Source: Hamadaea sp013361475 (GTDB lineage: Bacteria > Actinomycetota > Actinomycetes > Mycobacteriales > Micromonosporaceae). From it: a DNA stretch of 64,000 nt. The stretch lies in the NCBI RefSeq assembly GCF_040654195.1, contig NZ_JBFAHM010000013.1:186001-250000 (forward strand), in the 5' to 3' direction. A model generated the notes under the pieces. The model had not been told where the DNA came from, did no database searches, and was given only the letters and a program-made list of their open reading frames with translations. Positions 41,629-50,981 of the stretch are shown here, piece by piece (within the stretch, counting starts at the first letter, position 1; every line of letters starts with the position of its first letter). The position numbers and the translations under genes are program-made.

Positions 41629-43014
41629 TCAGCCGCCTTGCTCGCCGGTCAGCGCCCGGACGGCGGCGGCGTACGCCGAACCTCGATGGTCATACCCGTG
41701 GAACATGTCCTTGCTGGCCGCGGCCGGAGCGAGCAGCACGGTGTCGCCCGGCTGCGCGAGCTGTGCCGCGGCCGCGACGACCTCGCCCATCGCTCCATCA
41801 TCAGTCCTGGCGACCTGGACGACGGGGAGCTCGGGCGCGTGTCGCGCCAACGCGGCCGCGATCTGCTCGCGGTCCACCCCGAGCAGCACGGCCCCGGTCA
41901 ACCGGGGCACGACCGTCCGGACCAGCTCGTCGACGTCTACACCCTTCAGCTGGCCGCCGGCGACCCACACGATCCGCGGGTACGCCGAGAGCGACGCCAG
42001 CGCCGCGTGCGGATTGGTCGCCTTACTGTCGTCCACATAGGTCACACCGGCCACCGTCGTCACGTACGCGTTCCGATGCGGCTCGGGCACGTATCCGGCG
42101 AGCCCGTCGCGGATGGCCTCGACCGGAACTCCGTACGCCACGGCCAGCGCGGCGGCGGCGAGCGCGTTGGCGACGTTGTGCGTACCGGCGGGCTTGATCC
42201 GCTCGGCCTCGATGATCGGCTGCCCGTCCGGTGTCGTCAGCCAGCCGTCCAGCACACCGAAGGTCGCCGGGGACGGCGTACCCAGCGTGAAGAAGACCGG
42301 CGCGGATCCGCCCGCCCGGTGGAGTGCGGCGGCGACGCGGGCGTCGTCGGCGTTGCCCACGGCGACTCCGGTCCCAGCCCGGGCCGACCGCCAGATCGCT
42401 TCCTTCGCTCCCGCGTACGCGTCGAAGTCGCCGTGCCATTCGAGATGGTCGTCGGCGAGGTTGAGGATCGCCCCCGCCTCCGGCGCCAGTCGCGACGACC
42501 AGTGGAGCTGGAAGCTGGACAGTTCGACGGCGAGCACGTCGAGCCCGTCCGGCAACTCCACCAGCGGCTCGCCGATGTTGCCGAACGCGCCGGTCCGATG
42601 CCCGGCGGCCCGCAGGATCGCCTCGAGCATCGTGACCGTGGTCGTCTTGCCGTTGGTGCCGGTCAGGGCCAGCCAGGCGGGCGCGCCCGGGCCCCGCAGC
42701 CGCCAGGCCAGTTCGGGTTCGGAGTAGACGTCGATTCCCGCCGCCACCGCTGCGGCAGCGAGCGGGTGGTACGGCGGCACGCCCGGCGAGACCACGACAT
42801 CCGATACTCCGGACAAGAGTCCCGAATCCACCGAGCCCGCAGCGTCGGAGACGACGATCCGAGCGCCGAGATCGCCCAGCGCCGAGAGAGCGGCCGTCGG
42901 CTTCTGGTCGACGACCGTGACCCGCGCCCCGTGCTTGAGCAGCGCCCGGGCGCTCGCGGCCCCGGCGGTGCCGGAGCCGACCACGAGCACGGCACGGTCG
43001 TCGAAGGAACTCAT
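41629..43014 (-). CDS. murD: UDP-N-acetylmuramoyl-residue--D-glutamate ligase MurD
   Basis: 461 aa Mur ligase adding D-Glu to the first stem residue. Features: N-terminal UDP-binding Rossmann-like domain (VLVVGSGTAGAASARALL), GTNGKTTTV P-loop, ELSSFQL and the C-terminal VDDSKATNPHA. All key motifs are conventional, unlike in MurC. ATG at 43014 overlaps the mraY stop (TGATG). Confidence 0.95.
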   Translation of the reverse strand: MSSFDDRAVLVVGSGTAGAASARALLKHGARVTVVDQKPTAALSALGDLGARIVVSDAAGSVDSGLLSGVSDVVVSPGVPPYHPLAAAAVAAGIDVYSEPELAWRLRGPGAPAWLALTGTNGKTTTVTMLEAILRAAGHRTGAFGNIGEPLVELPDGLDVLAVELSSFQLHWSSRLAPEAGAILNLADDHLEWHGDFDAYAGAKEAIWRSARAGTGVAVGNADDARVAAALHRAGGSAPVFFTLGTPSPATFGVLDGWLTTPDGQPIIEAERIKPAGTHNVANALAAAALAVAYGVPVEAIRDGLAGYVPEPHRNAYVTTVAGVTYVDDSKATNPHAALASLSAYPRIVWVAGGQLKGVDVDELVRTVVPRLTGAVLLGVDREQIAAALARHAPELPVVQVARTDDGAMGEVVAAAAQLAQPGDTVLLAPAAASKDMFHGYDHRGSAYAAAVRALTGEQGG

Positions 43015-44123
43015 CAGCTGACCGCGCTCAGGAAGTCGGCGTAGAAGATGCCCAGCGCGACCGCCACGCCGATGCCGGCGATGATCCAGAAGCGGATCAC
43101 GATGTTGACCTCGCTCCAGCCCACTAATTCGAAATGATGCTGGAGAGGTGACATGCGGAAGACCCGTTTACCGGTGGTCTTGTAGGAGATCCGCTGGATG
43201 ATCACGCTCATCGTGACGATGACGAACAACGCGCCCAGGATCGGCAGCAGCAACGTGGTGCGGGTGGAGACGGCCAGGCCGCCGACCAGGCCGCCCAGGC
43301 CGAGCGCGCCGGTGTCGCCCATGAAGATCCGGGCCGGGTACGCGTTCCACCACAGGAAGCCGACGCAGGCCGCCGCGGCAGCCGCCCCGATCATGGCTAT
43401 CTCCAGCGGGTCTCGGACCATGTAGCAGTAGCCCGACTTGTACGCGGGGTCGGCGCACCAGTGCCGGTACTGCCAGAACCCGATGAACGCGTACGCCGAC
43501 AGGACCATGAACGAGGCGCCGGTGGCGAGACCGTCGAGACCGTCGGTGAGGTTGACGCCGTTGCTGGCCGCGAGGATGACCAGGACGAAGACGATGATGG
43601 CGCCGATCCGGCCGAGCTCCAGCCAGTCGATGTCGCGGATGAACGACAGCTTCGTGCTGGCCACGGTCTGCTGGTTGGTGCTCTTGAACGCGTCGATCGG
43701 CCAGATCGCGATGACGCCGAAGACCACGCCGACGATCAGCTGGCCGAGGAGCTTGCCGCGTTCCTTGAGGCCTTCGCTGTTGCGCTTGCGTACCTTGAGG
43801 AAGTCGTCGATGAAGCCGACCGCGCCGCAGAACACGAACAGCCCGAGCAGGACCAGGCCGGTGATGGTCGGGCGGACCTGGCCGATCTGCGCCTTGGGCA
43901 GGGTGATCAGGGCGATGTGCCCGGCGACGTACGCGATGACGGTCGAGACGATGAAGACGACGCCACCCATCGTGGGGGTGCCCTTCTTGGTCTGGTGCAT
44001 CTGCGGTCCATCGGAGCGGATCGGCTGACCCGCCTTGAGCCGGGTGAACGCGCGGATGGCCAGCGGCGTACCGAACAAGGAGACCGCGAACGCCACGATG
44101 ATGGCGACGAAAACCGCCCTCAT
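43014..44123 (-). CDS. mraY: Phospho-MurNAc-pentapeptide transferase MraY
   Basis: 369 aa integral membrane enzyme with about ten helices that makes lipid I. The UDP-substrate segment DGPQMHQTKKGTPTMGG, the Asp pair in GFIDDFLKVRKR, and NLTDGLDGLA are diagnostic. The ATG at 44123 is the last of four ATGA-type junctions: it overlaps the stop of the third 25-codon micro-ORF. Its Shine-Dalgarno (GGTGA, 4 nt spacing) belongs to the repeat unit. Confidence 0.96.
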   Translation of the reverse strand: MRAVFVAIIVAFAVSLFGTPLAIRAFTRLKAGQPIRSDGPQMHQTKKGTPTMGGVVFIVSTVIAYVAGHIALITLPKAQIGQVRPTITGLVLLGLFVFCGAVGFIDDFLKVRKRNSEGLKERGKLLGQLIVGVVFGVIAIWPIDAFKSTNQQTVASTKLSFIRDIDWLELGRIGAIIVFVLVILAASNGVNLTDGLDGLATGASFMVLSAYAFIGFWQYRHWCADPAYKSGYCYMVRDPLEIAMIGAAAAAACVGFLWWNAYPARIFMGDTGALGLGGLVGGLAVSTRTTLLLPILGALFVIVTMSVIIQRISYKTTGKRVFRMSPLQHHFELVGWSEVNIVIRFWIIAGIGVAVALGIFYADFLSAVS

Positions 44124-44197
44124 GCGGTCACCGTCCTACGGCCGGCGACCGCCTGAGAAAAACTGCGCTTGCCGATGATCGACCTCCGGCCGCTCAT
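44120..44197 (-). CDS. Micro-ORF C (25 aa), tandem copy nearest mraY
   Basis: Predicted peptide begins MSGRRSIIGKRSFSQ and ends GRRTVTA. It has a GGTGA Shine-Dalgarno 4 nt before ATG, and its TGA overlaps the mraY ATG. It differs from copy B only by Phe for Leu at position 13. Basic, no hydrophobic segment. Translation is unproven. Confidence 0.5.
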   Translation of the reverse strand: MSGRRSIIGKRSFSQAVAGRRTVTA

Positions 44198-44271
44198 GCG
44201 GTCACCGTCCTACGGCCGGCGACCGCCTGAGAAAGACTGCGCTTGCCGATGATCGACCTCCGGCCGCTCAT
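44194..44271 (-). CDS. Micro-ORF B (25 aa), middle tandem copy
   Basis: Predicted peptide MSGRRSIIGKRSLSQ...GRRTVTA. Start and stop both overlap neighbouring micro-ORFs through ATGA. GGTGA precedes the ATG. Translation is plausible by coupling from copy A but unproven. Confidence 0.5.
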   Translation of the reverse strand: MSGRRSIIGKRSLSQAVAGRRTVTA

Positions 44272-44345
44272 GCGGTCACCGTCCTACGGCCGGCGACCGC
44301 CTGAGAAAGACTGCGCTTGCCGATGATCGGCCTCCGGCCGCTCAT
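44268..44345 (-). CDS. Micro-ORF A (25 aa), tandem copy next to murF
   Basis: Predicted peptide MSGRRPIIGKRSLSQ...GRRTVTA. Its ATG overlaps the murF TGA (ATGA), so ribosomes finishing murF could restart here. It differs from copy B by Pro for Ser at position 6. Confidence 0.5.
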   Translation of the reverse strand: MSGRRPIIGKRSLSQAVAGRRTVTA

Positions 44346-45751
44346 GCGGTGGCCTCCTCAGCCGGCGCGCGCAGCGCGTCGACGACTTGCCACGTCCGAT
44401 AGCGCGAGCCCTTCACCAGCACGACGTCGCCGGGGCGCAGCCGCTCCCCGAGCAGCGCGACGGCCGCGTCCTGATCGCTGACCAGCACCGAGTCTCCTCC
44501 CCATCGCGCCACCGCCGTCGCTCCGTCGCGAATCGGCGCGGCGTTGTCGCCGACCACGACCAGCAGGCTCACGTCCGTCTCGGCGGCGATCCGGCCCACC
44601 TCTTCGTGCCCGGATCGCTCGTGCTCGCCGAGTTCGGCGTGATAACCCAGCACCGCCACCGTGCGGCGGGCGGGTCCGTCCGGGGCGCTGCCCAGGGCGG
44701 CCAGCGCGCGCAGCGCGGCGGCGGTCGAGGCCGGATTGGCGTTGTACGAGTCGTCGATCACCGTGACACCGTCGGCACGGTCGAAGACATCCATCCTTCG
44801 GCTGGAGACCGCGCGCAACGTGGACAGCCCATCGCCACACTCGGTCACGGTCATCCCAGCCGCTCGCGCCACGGCCGCCGCGGCCAGCGAGTTGCCCACC
44901 TGGTGGGCGCCGGCCACGGTCAGGGTCACGGCCGTCTCGCCTTCCGGCCAGATCAGCTTGTACGCCGGACGCCCGAGCCCGTCGAGGGTGACGTCGTCGG
45001 CGCGTACCACGGACAGCTCAGACGTGCCCACTCCGACGACCTGAGCGCGGGTGCGCGACGCCATCGCCGCCACCCTGGGGTCGTCGACGTTGAGGATCGC
45101 CACGCCGTCGGCGGGCAACGCCTCGACCAGTTCGCCCTTGGCCTCGGCGATCTTGTCCTGCGACCCGAACTCGCCGATGTGCGCGACGCCTACGTTGATC
45201 ACCACGCCGATCTTGGGCGGGGCGATGCCGCAGAGGTAGGTCAGGTGACCCGGCCCGCGCGCGCCCATCTCCAGGACGAGGAAGCGGGTCTGCTCATCGG
45301 CCATGAGGGCGGTATGCGGGAGGCCGAGTTCGTTGTTGAACGTGCCGGGCGGGGCGACCGTCGGGCCGAGGCGCGACAGCAGCTGGCCGATCATGTCCTT
45401 GGTGCTCGTCTTGCCGGACGAGCCGGTGATCCCGATGACGGTGAGCTGCGGCAGCCGGTCGAGCACCGCGCGCGCCAGTCGTCCGATCGCCGTCAGCGCG
45501 TCGTCGACCAGCACCATGGGAACGCCTGGGACGGCGCGGGTGCCGAGGACCGCCGTGGCCCCGTCGGCCACCGCGCGGGCGGCGAAGTCGTGCCCGTCGA
45601 CGTTGGCCCCGGGGAACGCGACGAACAGGCCGCCGGTCAGATCCCGGCGGGTGTCGTACTCGACCGGGCCGGTCACCGCGGTCTCGGAGTCTGCCTCGCT
45701 GAGCGTGCCGCCGACGGCCGAGGCGATCTCGGCCAGCGTCATCCGGATCAT
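44342..45751 (-). CDS. murF: UDP-N-acetylmuramoyl-tripeptide--D-alanyl-D-alanine ligase MurF
   Basis: 469 aa Mur ligase adding D-Ala-D-Ala. P-loop GITGSSGKTSTKDMI, ENEIG-like region replaced by LVLEMGARGPGHL, and the C-terminal YNANPASTAAALRAL typical of MurF. The ATG at 45751 overlaps the murE stop (ATGA); an internal ATG three codons later is possible. Its own stop overlaps the first micro-ORF. Confidence 0.95.
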   Translation of the reverse strand: MIRMTLAEIASAVGGTLSEADSETAVTGPVEYDTRRDLTGGLFVAFPGANVDGHDFAARAVADGATAVLGTRAVPGVPMVLVDDALTAIGRLARAVLDRLPQLTVIGITGSSGKTSTKDMIGQLLSRLGPTVAPPGTFNNELGLPHTALMADEQTRFLVLEMGARGPGHLTYLCGIAPPKIGVVINVGVAHIGEFGSQDKIAEAKGELVEALPADGVAILNVDDPRVAAMASRTRAQVVGVGTSELSVVRADDVTLDGLGRPAYKLIWPEGETAVTLTVAGAHQVGNSLAAAAVARAAGMTVTECGDGLSTLRAVSSRRMDVFDRADGVTVIDDSYNANPASTAAALRALAALGSAPDGPARRTVAVLGYHAELGEHERSGHEEVGRIAAETDVSLLVVVGDNAAPIRDGATAVARWGGDSVLVSDQDAAVALLGERLRPGDVVLVKGSRYRTWQVVDALRAPAEEATA

Positions 45752-47283
45752 GCCGGCTCCCCCTCCCGGGCGTCCGCCAGCGCGGCCGCGGTGAGTGCGT
45801 CGGCCAGTTCCACCCGGTCGTCGAACGGCAGCACCTCAGTGCCGACCTCCTGACCGGTCTCATGGCCCTTGCCGAGGACTGCGATGACGTCTCCCATACG
45901 CGCGCGGCGGACGGCCTCGTCGATCGCCTGCCGACGCCCGGCGATCTCGACGACCTCAGCCGGGGTGGGCACACCCGCGATGAGCTCGGCCCGGATCTGC
46001 GCCGGATCCTCGGTCCGCGGATTGTCGTCGGTGACGATGAGCAGATCAGAGCCGTCGGCGGCGGCCTTGCCCATGATCGGGCGCTTGCCCCGGTCACGAT
46101 CCCCGCCCGCGCCGATGACGCAGATGAGCCGCCCGCTCCGGTAGTCCGCCAGTTCGCGTAGCGCCTTCAACGCGGCCACGATCGCGTCCGGCTTGTGCGC
46201 GTAGTCGACCACGCCGACGACGTCCCGGCGGGAGTTCGCGGGGCTCGGCACCCGCTCCAACCGCCCCGGTACGCCGGGACACGCGGCGATGCCGTCGGCG
46301 GCCGTCTGCGGGTCCACTCCGACCTCGGTCAGCGCGGCCAGCGCCAGCAGTGCGTTGGCCACGTTGTGGCGGCCCGCCAACGCGACCCCGGCCCGCACCG
46401 GCGCACCCCCCGGCCCGTACGCCGTGAACTGCTGGTCGTAGCCGCCGGAGACGCTTTCCGCGTACCAGCTGGCCTTGCTGTCGCCCGACGCGGAGTAGGT
46501 GACGGTCGAGGGCTTGAGGAGCGGGGTGAGCGCGGGGTCGTCGAGGTTGAGCACCTCGGACCGGGCGCGGCCGTCGAAGAGCGAGGCCTTGGCGGCGAAG
46601 TACTCCTCGGTGCCGGCGTGGAAGTCGAGATGGTCGAGCCCGAAGTTGGTCCAGCCGGCCACCGCGAAGCGGACGCCGCCGACCCGGCCGAGGGCCAGCG
46701 CGTGGCTGGAGACCTCCATGACGACCGCCGTGACCCCGTTCTCCTTGGCCACCGCGAGCAGCGCGTGGAGGTCGGTCGCCTCGGGCGTGGTGCGTTTGCT
46801 CGTGACGCGCAGGTCGCCGAGCCGGGTCTCCACGGTGCCGATGATGCCGGTGACGTGCCCCGCCGCCCGCAGCCCCGACTCGATCAGGTACGCCGTCGAC
46901 GTCTTCCCGGCGGTCCCGGTGATGCCGATGAGCACCAGTTCGCGGCTCGGTTCGCCGTAGACGCGATCGGCGACCAGCCCGAGCACCGCCCGGGGATCGT
47001 CGACGATCAGCGCGGGCAGCCCGGCGGCGGCCGCCGCCTCGGCCCCCGCGGCGTCGGTCAGGACGGCGACCGCCCCGGCCTCCGCCGCCTGGCCGACGAA
47101 CTCGGCGCCGTGCCGGCGGGAACCCGGCAACGCGGCGTAGAGATCACCGGGGAGCACCTCGTCGCTGGCGTGCGTCACGCCGCTCACCAGCGGTCCCGGC
47201 TCGGTGGCCGGGAGCGAGAGCAGCGCACCCAGGGTGGCCAGCGCCACGGGCTCGCAGGACGCGGGTCGGAGACTGACAGGCAC
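45748..47283 (-). CDS. murE: UDP-MurNAc-dipeptide--meso-diaminopimelate ligase MurE
   Basis: 511 aa. P-loop GITGTAGKTSTAYLI, and the acceptor motif DDNPRTEDP, whose Asn-Pro-Arg is the marker of diaminopimelate-specific MurE (Lys-type enzymes differ). So the third stem residue is DAP or its hydroxy form, as in Micromonosporaceae. GTG start at 47283, 21 nt after ftsI. Confidence 0.95.
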   Translation of the reverse strand: MPVSLRPASCEPVALATLGALLSLPATEPGPLVSGVTHASDEVLPGDLYAALPGSRRHGAEFVGQAAEAGAVAVLTDAAGAEAAAAAGLPALIVDDPRAVLGLVADRVYGEPSRELVLIGITGTAGKTSTAYLIESGLRAAGHVTGIIGTVETRLGDLRVTSKRTTPEATDLHALLAVAKENGVTAVVMEVSSHALALGRVGGVRFAVAGWTNFGLDHLDFHAGTEEYFAAKASLFDGRARSEVLNLDDPALTPLLKPSTVTYSASGDSKASWYAESVSGGYDQQFTAYGPGGAPVRAGVALAGRHNVANALLALAALTEVGVDPQTAADGIAACPGVPGRLERVPSPANSRRDVVGVVDYAHKPDAIVAALKALRELADYRSGRLICVIGAGGDRDRGKRPIMGKAAADGSDLLIVTDDNPRTEDPAQIRAELIAGVPTPAEVVEIAGRRQAIDEAVRRARMGDVIAVLGKGHETGQEVGTEVLPFDDRVELADALTAAALADAREGEPA

Positions 47284-47304
47284 GCTTGAGCACCCTACCG
47301 GAGG

Positions 47305-49428
47305 TCAGCGGGTCGCCACGAAGGTCGGGGGCTTCTCCCCGCTCGGGGCGACACCGAAGTGCTTGAGCGCGAAGGACATCATGTCTTTGAAGGCCGGACC
47401 GCAGACCACGCCGCCGTTGCCGCCCGGGGTGTACGCGAACACGCCGATGACGTAGCGCGGGGACTCGGCCGGAGCCATGCCGATGAACGACGCGACCTCG
47501 CCCTTGCCGTACCCGTTCGTGGCGTAATAGCGCCCGGTGCCCGTCTTGCCGGCGACCCGGTAACCCGCGATCGCGGCGCTGCGCGCGGTCGCCCCCGGCG
47601 CCGTCGTCACCGGCTCCATGATCTGCCGCAACTGAGCGGCGTGCTCGGCGCTGATCACCCGGTGGCTGGCCGCCGCCTCGGCCGGTTGGACCTTGCCGTC
47701 CGGGCCGATGATGTTCTTGACCAGATGCGGCTGGATCCAGACGCCGTCGTTCGCGATCGCCGCGTACGCCGCGGTCATCTGCAACGGGGTCACCGAGACG
47801 CCGTTGCCGATCGGGATCGAGCCGAAGTCCGACCCCTGCCACTCCGACGGCGGCCGGGCGACCCCGGAGGCCTCGCCCGGGATGGAGATCCCGGTGGGCT
47901 GCCCGAGCCCGAACAGGCGCTGGTACTTGTAGAGGTTCTCCGCGCCCAGCTGCTGCGAGATCTTGATGGTGCCCACGTTCGACGAGTACGCCATCAGCCC
48001 CGGCATGGTGATCTTCGTGCCGCTGGGGAACGGGTGAGTGTCCTCATAGGTCTTGTCGGCCACCTTGATCGTCGGCGCGACCGTCACCGTCGAGTCCGGC
48101 GTGATGACGCCTTCCTCCAGCGCCCCGGCCAGCACGATCGCCTTGTGCACCGAACCCGGGTCGACCAGTTCGTTGCTCGCGACGTCGCCCCGGTCCTGCG
48201 GGCGGCTCGCCAGCGGGTTGGCCGCGTCGTAGGTCGGCCAGCTCGCCTGCGCCACCACCTCGCCGGTCTTGACGTCGATCACCGTCGCGCTCCCGAAGAT
48301 CGCCTTGACCTGCTGCATCTTGGCGGTGAGGATGCGCTGGACCTCGTACTGGAGATCCCGGTCGATGGTGAGCTGCAGGGTCGAGCCGTTCCGCGCCGGG
48401 ACCGTCTTGTGGTAGCCGCCAGGGATCTCCTTGTCGAGCTGATCGCCTCGGCCCACCTCATAGGTGCGCAGGCCGTTCTTCCCGGCGAGGAGATCGTCGA
48501 AGCGCGCCTCCAGACCGACCAGCCCGCCGTCCTCGCCGGTGAAGCCGATGAGGTTCGCGGCGACGTCCTGGCTGAGCACGTCGCGCCGATCCGCCCGGTC
48601 GACGCCGATGCCCTTGAGGTTCAGCGCCCGCACGGCATCGCCAGTCTCGATCCTCACACCCTGCGCGAGCACCTCGTAGCTCTGCGGCTTGGTGCTGTTC
48701 GGCTGATTGTGCGGTTCCAACAGCGGCAGCAACTCCGACACCGGGCGCCCCAGCAGCGGAGCGAGCCGGGCTGCGGCCCCCGCCGGGTCCTCGATCAGCG
48801 TCGGGTCGGCGAACACCGTACGCGCCTCGACGCTGTGCACCATGATCGCGCCGTTCCGGTCCAAAATGGAGCCCCGGGACGCGTACAGGGTCTGGTGTTC
48901 GAGGCGTTGGTCCAAGCCCTGAGCCGCCGCCGCGGGCGCGCCCTCGAACTGCAACTCGACGAGGCGTACGCCGACCGCCGTGAACATGAGCAGCGCGAGC
49001 CCGGCCGCCAGGCGCAGCCGTCGCTGGGGGTTGGCCGGACGCGGCGGCTTGGGCACCTTGACCGCCTTCGGCCGCCCCGGCCGGCCGGCCGGCGCTCCGC
49101 GGCGCTTCGCTCCCCGGCCGCCGCTCGCCCGCTCGCTCGCGCCCCTGTCCGCGCGATCATGAACTTTCGGTCGTGATCCACCGGCGTGGCGTGTCCGGGA
49201 GTCCCTGATTGACTCCTCTTCCTCATGATCGATCGGCGGCACGACCCGCAGCGACGACTGCTCGCGTACGGTGCGGCCGCGGGGGGTGTAGGCACGCGCC
49301 CGGCCCAGTCCGCTGCGGTTCTGGCCGCCCGAACGGCCGGTGGGCGCACCGGACTTGCCGGTGCGCCCACGGTCGCCGAAGCCCTGCCCGTCGGACCCCC
49401 GTCCGTCGGAGCCACGCTGCTGCGGCAT
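47305..49428 (-). CDS. ftsI: Septal class B penicillin-binding protein FtsI (PBP3)
   Basis: 707 aa. A 135-residue basic, Gly/Arg-rich cytoplasmic tail, one helix (about 139-158), the PBP dimerisation domain and a transpeptidase domain with S426-x-x-K429 (DPGSVHKA), S482-x-N484 (YSSN) and KTG at 628-630. It cross-links septal wall with FtsW. The long cytoplasmic tail is typical of actinobacteria and may bind other divisome proteins. ATG overlaps the ftsL stop. Confidence 0.95.
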   Translation of the reverse strand: MPQQRGSDGRGSDGQGFGDRGRTGKSGAPTGRSGGQNRSGLGRARAYTPRGRTVREQSSLRVVPPIDHEEEESIRDSRTRHAGGSRPKVHDRADRGASERASGGRGAKRRGAPAGRPGRPKAVKVPKPPRPANPQRRLRLAAGLALLMFTAVGVRLVELQFEGAPAAAAQGLDQRLEHQTLYASRGSILDRNGAIMVHSVEARTVFADPTLIEDPAGAAARLAPLLGRPVSELLPLLEPHNQPNSTKPQSYEVLAQGVRIETGDAVRALNLKGIGVDRADRRDVLSQDVAANLIGFTGEDGGLVGLEARFDDLLAGKNGLRTYEVGRGDQLDKEIPGGYHKTVPARNGSTLQLTIDRDLQYEVQRILTAKMQQVKAIFGSATVIDVKTGEVVAQASWPTYDAANPLASRPQDRGDVASNELVDPGSVHKAIVLAGALEEGVITPDSTVTVAPTIKVADKTYEDTHPFPSGTKITMPGLMAYSSNVGTIKISQQLGAENLYKYQRLFGLGQPTGISIPGEASGVARPPSEWQGSDFGSIPIGNGVSVTPLQMTAAYAAIANDGVWIQPHLVKNIIGPDGKVQPAEAAASHRVISAEHAAQLRQIMEPVTTAPGATARSAAIAGYRVAGKTGTGRYYATNGYGKGEVASFIGMAPAESPRYVIGVFAYTPGGNGGVVCGPAFKDMMSFALKHFGVAPSGEKPPTFVATR

Positions 49429-49895
49429 CAGCCCCCCTGGCTGGTGATGGCCGGCTCGCCGTTGGCCGGCTGCGGAACGCCGACGATGCGGCCGTCCGGC
49501 AGCCGGATGAAGGCCGGCGCGCCCGCCGGGACCAGGCCCAGCTTGCGAGCCTGAGCCGCCAGGTTGCCCGGCGCCTCCTTCGCGGCGATCTGCTGGTTGA
49601 GGTCCTGCTCCTGCCGGTCCAGCTGGGCCTGCTCCGCCCGCAGCTTGTCGAGCTTGAACGCGTTCTCGTTGATCTTCTGGTTGAGCGCCAGGATGCCCAC
49701 GACCCCGGCCATCACCAGGACCACGATCATCACGACGAACGGCACCCGCGGACCGGACACCGGCATCGGCGGCGCCAGCCGCAGCTTCGGCCGCTCCGGC
49801 GTGCTCCGCCCGGTCTCCCCCCGGCCCTCGGCCCGACCCCGGTCGAGCCGACGGTCGTCGTCGCGCGGCGCCCGCGCCGCGTTGGAGTTGCTCAT
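49428..49895 (-). CDS. ftsL: FtsL-like septum formation protein
   Basis: 155 aa: disordered cytoplasmic N-terminus (about 50 residues), one helix (VPFVVMIVVLVMAGVVGILAL) and an external leucine-zipper-like coiled coil (KLDKLRAEQAQLDRQEQDLN). Assigned by position between rsmH and ftsI and by topology; sequence conservation is weak in this family. ATG overlaps the rsmH stop (ATGA). Confidence 0.85.
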   Translation of the reverse strand: MSNSNAARAPRDDDRRLDRGRAEGRGETGRSTPERPKLRLAPPMPVSGPRVPFVVMIVVLVMAGVVGILALNQKINENAFKLDKLRAEQAQLDRQEQDLNQQIAAKEAPGNLAAQARKLGLVPAGAPAFIRLPDGRIVGVPQPANGEPAITSQGG

Positions 49896-50872
49896 GCCTC
49901 TCCCCCGATCTTCTCTGCCGCCCGCAGGCGAACCGAGGCGGCCCGCGGGTTCTCCGCGACCTCGGACTCGCTGGGCAGCTCCGCCCCCCTGGTCAGCAGC
50001 CGCAAGGTCGGTCCGGTGCCGGGTAGCTCGACCGGTAGGTCGACCGGCCCGGTGGACCGCGCCCGCGCTGCGAACGCTTGCTTGGTGATCCGGTCCTCCA
50101 GCGAGTGGTAGGACATGACCACGATCCGGCCACCAGGCGTTAAAACGTCCAGCGCCGCGGGCAGTGCCGCCTCCAGCACCACCAGTTCCCGATTCACCTC
50201 GATGCGCAGGGCCTGGAAGGTCCGCTTCGCCGGATGTCCCCCGGTACGCCGGGCGGCCGCCGGGATGGCGTCGCGAACCAGTTCAGCCAACCGAGCCGAG
50301 CTGGTGAGCGGGCCTTTCGCCCGTTCCTTGAGGATCGATGCCGCGATCCGGGACGCGAACTTCTCCTCGCCGTAGACCCGCAGCACCCGGGCCAGCTGAC
50401 CGGCGTCGTAGGTGTTGACCACCTGCTCGGCCGTCATGCCCCGGGTCTGGTCCATCCGCATGTCGAGCGGGGCGTCCTGCGCGTACGCGAAACCCCGGTC
50501 CGCCTCGTCGAGCTGCAACGAGGAGACGCCCAGGTCGAACAGGATCGAGTCGATCCGGGCGATCCGGAGATCCCGCAGGACGCGCGGAAGCTCGTCATAC
50601 ACGGCGTGCACCAGATGAACGCGGTCGGCGAAGGGAGCCAGCCGCCGCCGGGAGTGCTCCAGCGCCTCGGTGTCCCGGTCGAGTCCGATGAGAACCGTCT
50701 CGGGGTGGCGTTGGAGCACGGCTTCGGCGTGGCCGCCCAGGCCGAGGGTCGCGTCGACGTGGTAGGTCCGGCCGCCGGCCCGCTGGGCGCGGTCGACGGT
50801 GAGCGCGGGAGCCAGCAGGTCGAGGCAGCGTTCGAGCAGGACGGGCACGTGCTTGCCCCGCGGCTGCTGCAT
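49892..50872 (-). CDS. rsmH: 16S rRNA (cytosine(1402)-N4)-methyltransferase RsmH (MraW)
   Basis: 326 aa SAM-dependent methyltransferase. It begins with HVPVLLERCLDLL, has the SAM loop VDATLGLGGHAEAVL and the family FDLGVSSLQLDEADRGFAY, and ends with GGRIVVMSYHSLEDRITKQ. ATG at 50872 with GGGGG 5 nt upstream; the longer open frame upstream is not conserved. Separated from mraZ by 240 nt containing a hairpin. Confidence 0.95.
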   Translation of the reverse strand: MQQPRGKHVPVLLERCLDLLAPALTVDRAQRAGGRTYHVDATLGLGGHAEAVLQRHPETVLIGLDRDTEALEHSRRRLAPFADRVHLVHAVYDELPRVLRDLRIARIDSILFDLGVSSLQLDEADRGFAYAQDAPLDMRMDQTRGMTAEQVVNTYDAGQLARVLRVYGEEKFASRIAASILKERAKGPLTSSARLAELVRDAIPAAARRTGGHPAKRTFQALRIEVNRELVVLEAALPAALDVLTPGGRIVVMSYHSLEDRITKQAFAARARSTGPVDLPVELPGTGPTLRLLTRGAELPSESEVAENPRAASVRLRAAEKIGGEA

Positions 50873-50981
50873 CTCGACCCCCTGCTGTTCTGCTCTCGTT
50901 GATCCCGGCGTACCGCCAGATCCCCATCCGCTTCTCGCACCTCTTGTTCCCCGTTCCCAAGGGGTTCGAGAGAGCAGTACG

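Larger units (their letters stand above)
44121..44350 (-). repeat. Three tandem 74-bp repeats between murF and mraY
   Basis: Units at 44121-44194, 44195-44268 and 44269-44342 are nearly identical (two substitutions in total), followed by an 8-nt start of a fourth unit (CATGCGGT, 44343-44350) inside the murF end. Each unit spans ATG to the next ATG on the minus strand and carries a Shine-Dalgarno-like GGTGA just before its end. The near-identity implies recent duplication or active homogenisation. Confidence 0.97.

Noticed and set aside
44121..44350. CRISPR-like array at the murF-mraY junction
   Set aside because: The whole 74-bp unit is repeated, with no unique spacers and no cas genes; the units are head-to-tail coding repeats.
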